From NCBI GenBank assembly GCA_025360395.1, contig JANYCH010000149.1, positions 1 to 5,841 of the forward strand: a DNA stretch of 5,841 nucleotides, in the 5' to 3' direction. Below the pieces are notes generated by a model. It did not search any database. It was not told the origin of the DNA and saw nothing but the letters and a program-made list of their open reading frames with translations. A program made the position numbers and the translations under genes. Below, one piece after another: positions 5,193-5,841 of the stretch. This stretch comes from Cytophagales bacterium (GTDB lineage Bacteria > Bacteroidota > Bacteroidia > Cytophagales > UBA9547). Every line of letters starts with the position of its first letter. Within the stretch, counting starts at the first letter, position 1.

Positions 5193-5600
5193 ATGAATAA
5201 TAAATGTTCGGTTCTGGTATTCTTAGACGATGATCCTAAGCCCTATGGAGAATATTTAGTTCCCATTAATTTTGACCTGGATACCCGGAAACTTGTGGAC
5301 GGTGAACATGTATTGAAAATTGTAAGCAAGGACCCGACTGGGAAAGAAGGAATCCGTCAGATTCCATTTGTAGTAAGGAACGGGCCGGGAATTGCAGTAG
5401 AAGGCATCACCAACAATGAGACTGTAGATGGAATAATTCCTTTGATGATCAATGCCTATGGCAAGGGAGACCAGAAACGTTTTTTGATTGAAGGAAGTGA
5501 ATCGCCTCATTCAATACCAGCCTGGTTATGGGCAATCATCATCGCTTTTGCAGGCTGGGCGGTTTACTATGCAATTACTGCAATGAATACCAGGTTGTAA
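5193..5600 (+). CDS. Tail-anchored beta-rich protein of the cbb3 operon, function unknown
   Basis: A 135-residue protein without a signal peptide. Residues 1-102 look beta-rich and Ig-like: alternating hydrophobic strands with LVDGEHVLKIVSKDPTGKEG (34-53), FVVRNGPGIAVEGI (59-72) and VDGIIPLMINAYG (78-90). Residues 108-128, beginning IPAWLWAII, form one transmembrane helix with an aromatic entry like that of CcoP anchors, followed by a short tail. No CxxCH or other metal motif is present, only Cys5. As the last gene of the tight oxidase operon, it is probably a structural or assembly partner. The soluble part may stand in for a missing small subunit, but this is inference. ATG 5193 lies four bases after the previous stop. 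Transcription of the operon probably ends in the following repeat region. Confidence 0.85.
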   Translation: MNNKCSVLVFLDDDPKPYGEYLVPINFDLDTRKLVDGEHVLKIVSKDPTGKEGIRQIPFVVRNGPGIAVEGITNNETVDGIIPLMINAYGKGDQKRFLIEGSESPHSIPAWLWAIIIAFAGWAVYYAITAMNTRL

Positions 5601-5606
5601 TAAATT

Positions 5607-5674
5607 GTTGGCTTCGGCTTCACTCAGCCAACGTGACTTAGCTAAGCCAACGTGACTAAGCTCAGCCAAAGGTA
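5607..5674 (+). repeat. Palindromic repeat A, copy 4, expanded into a 19-bp tandem array
   Basis: The full A unit at 5607-5632 (GTTGGCT, core TCGGCTTCACTC, AGCCAAC) starts six bases after the stop of the last oxidase gene. Its 3' half is repeated with a 19-bp period: 5618-5636, 5637-5655 and 5656-5674. Each unit contains a version of AGCCAA, the first two end in CGTGA, and the second contains the palindrome CTTAGCTAAG. The hairpin could fold in the 3' end of the oxidase mRNA and protect or end it; there is no T run directly after it. Confidence 0.75.
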
Positions 5675-5687
5675 TAGTCCATACTAC

Positions 5688-5717
5688 AAGGTCATTGAGT
5701 AAAGCCGAAATGATCTT
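5688..5717 (+). repeat. Palindromic repeat B, copy 5, with compensatory arm change
   Basis: AAGGTCATT (5688-5696) pairs with AATGATCTT (5709-5717) around core GAGTAAAGCCGA (5697-5708). Compared with the other B copies, a G-C arm pair has become A-T by changes on both sides, so the stem is kept. A T-rich stretch (TTTTTT at 5731-5736) follows 13 nt later, so a weak terminator role for the oxidase operon is possible but not convincing. Confidence 0.8.
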
Positions 5718-5780
5718 ATTGAATTAGGCGTTTTTTAAATGCGTTTTACATTGTATATTGATAACAAAATAGATCAAGAG

Positions 5781-5841
5781 ATGGAAGCAAGATTCAAAAG
5801 CCTATCCCTATTCGAGTTCCAGCAACGCTTTCCAGACGATG
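5781..5841 (+). CDS. IS1595-family (ISXO2-like) transposase, first 20 codons
   Basis: The frame from ATG 5781 reads MEARFKSLSLFEFQQRFPDD up to the right edge. The FKSLSLFEFQ.RFPD opening is the one I know from Bacteroidota IS1595-family DDE transposases, just before their zinc-ribbon domain. AAGAG at 5776-5780 directly before the ATG is too close to be a good ribosome site. The left inverted repeat must lie between the last B repeat and the ATG, perhaps around GGCGTTTTTTAAATGCG near 5727-5743, but it cannot be fixed without the other end. The insertion therefore lies next to the repeat pair. With only 20 residues, the family call rests on memory of the N-terminus. Confidence 0.65.
   Translation, partial: MEARFKSLSLFEFQQRFPDD

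Noticed and set aside
5607..5736. Classical intrinsic terminator after the oxidase operon
   Set aside because: The hairpins at 5607-5632 and 5688-5717 are repeat elements; neither is followed directly by a T run, so a terminator entry is not justified.

Overview
The window looks like a chromosomal segment of a member of the Bacteroidota. The evidence is protein-level resemblance (cbb3 oxidase subunits, an N-type ATPase beta subunit, a solitary GIY-YIG protein and an IS1595-like transposase start, all of forms I associate with this phylum). AT-rich leaders without clear Shine-Dalgarno sites and near matches to the TTTG / TAnnTTTG promoter type agree with this. I cannot name a genus.

Layout. 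(1) Positions 1-658, minus strand: the first 219 codons of atpD, the F1 beta subunit of an N-ATPase-type ('alternate') rotary ATPase, running out of the left edge. (2) Positions 659-1714: a roughly 1 kb intergenic region. It is packed with short palindromic repeats of two kinds (A and B) that surround a small GIY-YIG nuclease gene, which carries an in-frame TAG. A 330 bp AT-rich leader with one perfect inverted repeat follows. (3) Positions 1715-5600, plus strand: a tight four-gene operon for a compact cbb3-type cytochrome c oxidase. It holds a catalytic subunit CcoN with a long duplicated N-terminal extension, a diheme protein that joins CcoO to a CcoP-like cytochrome c domain, an 85-residue CPVC membrane protein, and a 135-residue protein with a beta-rich soluble part and a C-terminal membrane anchor. 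(4) Positions 5601-5717: another A...B repeat pair. (5) Positions 5781-5841: the first 20 codons of an IS1595-family transposase, cut by the right edge.

How the parts relate. The oxidase reduces O2 with electrons from cytochrome c and builds an ion gradient. The divergent N-ATPase would work on a proton or sodium gradient, so the two are energetically linked neighbours. The most unusual signal is the repeat system. Both repeat types hold the same 14-nt core in opposite orientation inside different hairpin arms. A-then-B order is kept at all four loci, one B copy shows a base-pair-preserving double change, and the GIY-YIG gene lies between two clusters with its tail and final stop codon encoded by repeat DNA. 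This resembles the REP/RAYT arrangement of other bacteria, but with a GIY-YIG nuclease in place of a Y1 transposase.
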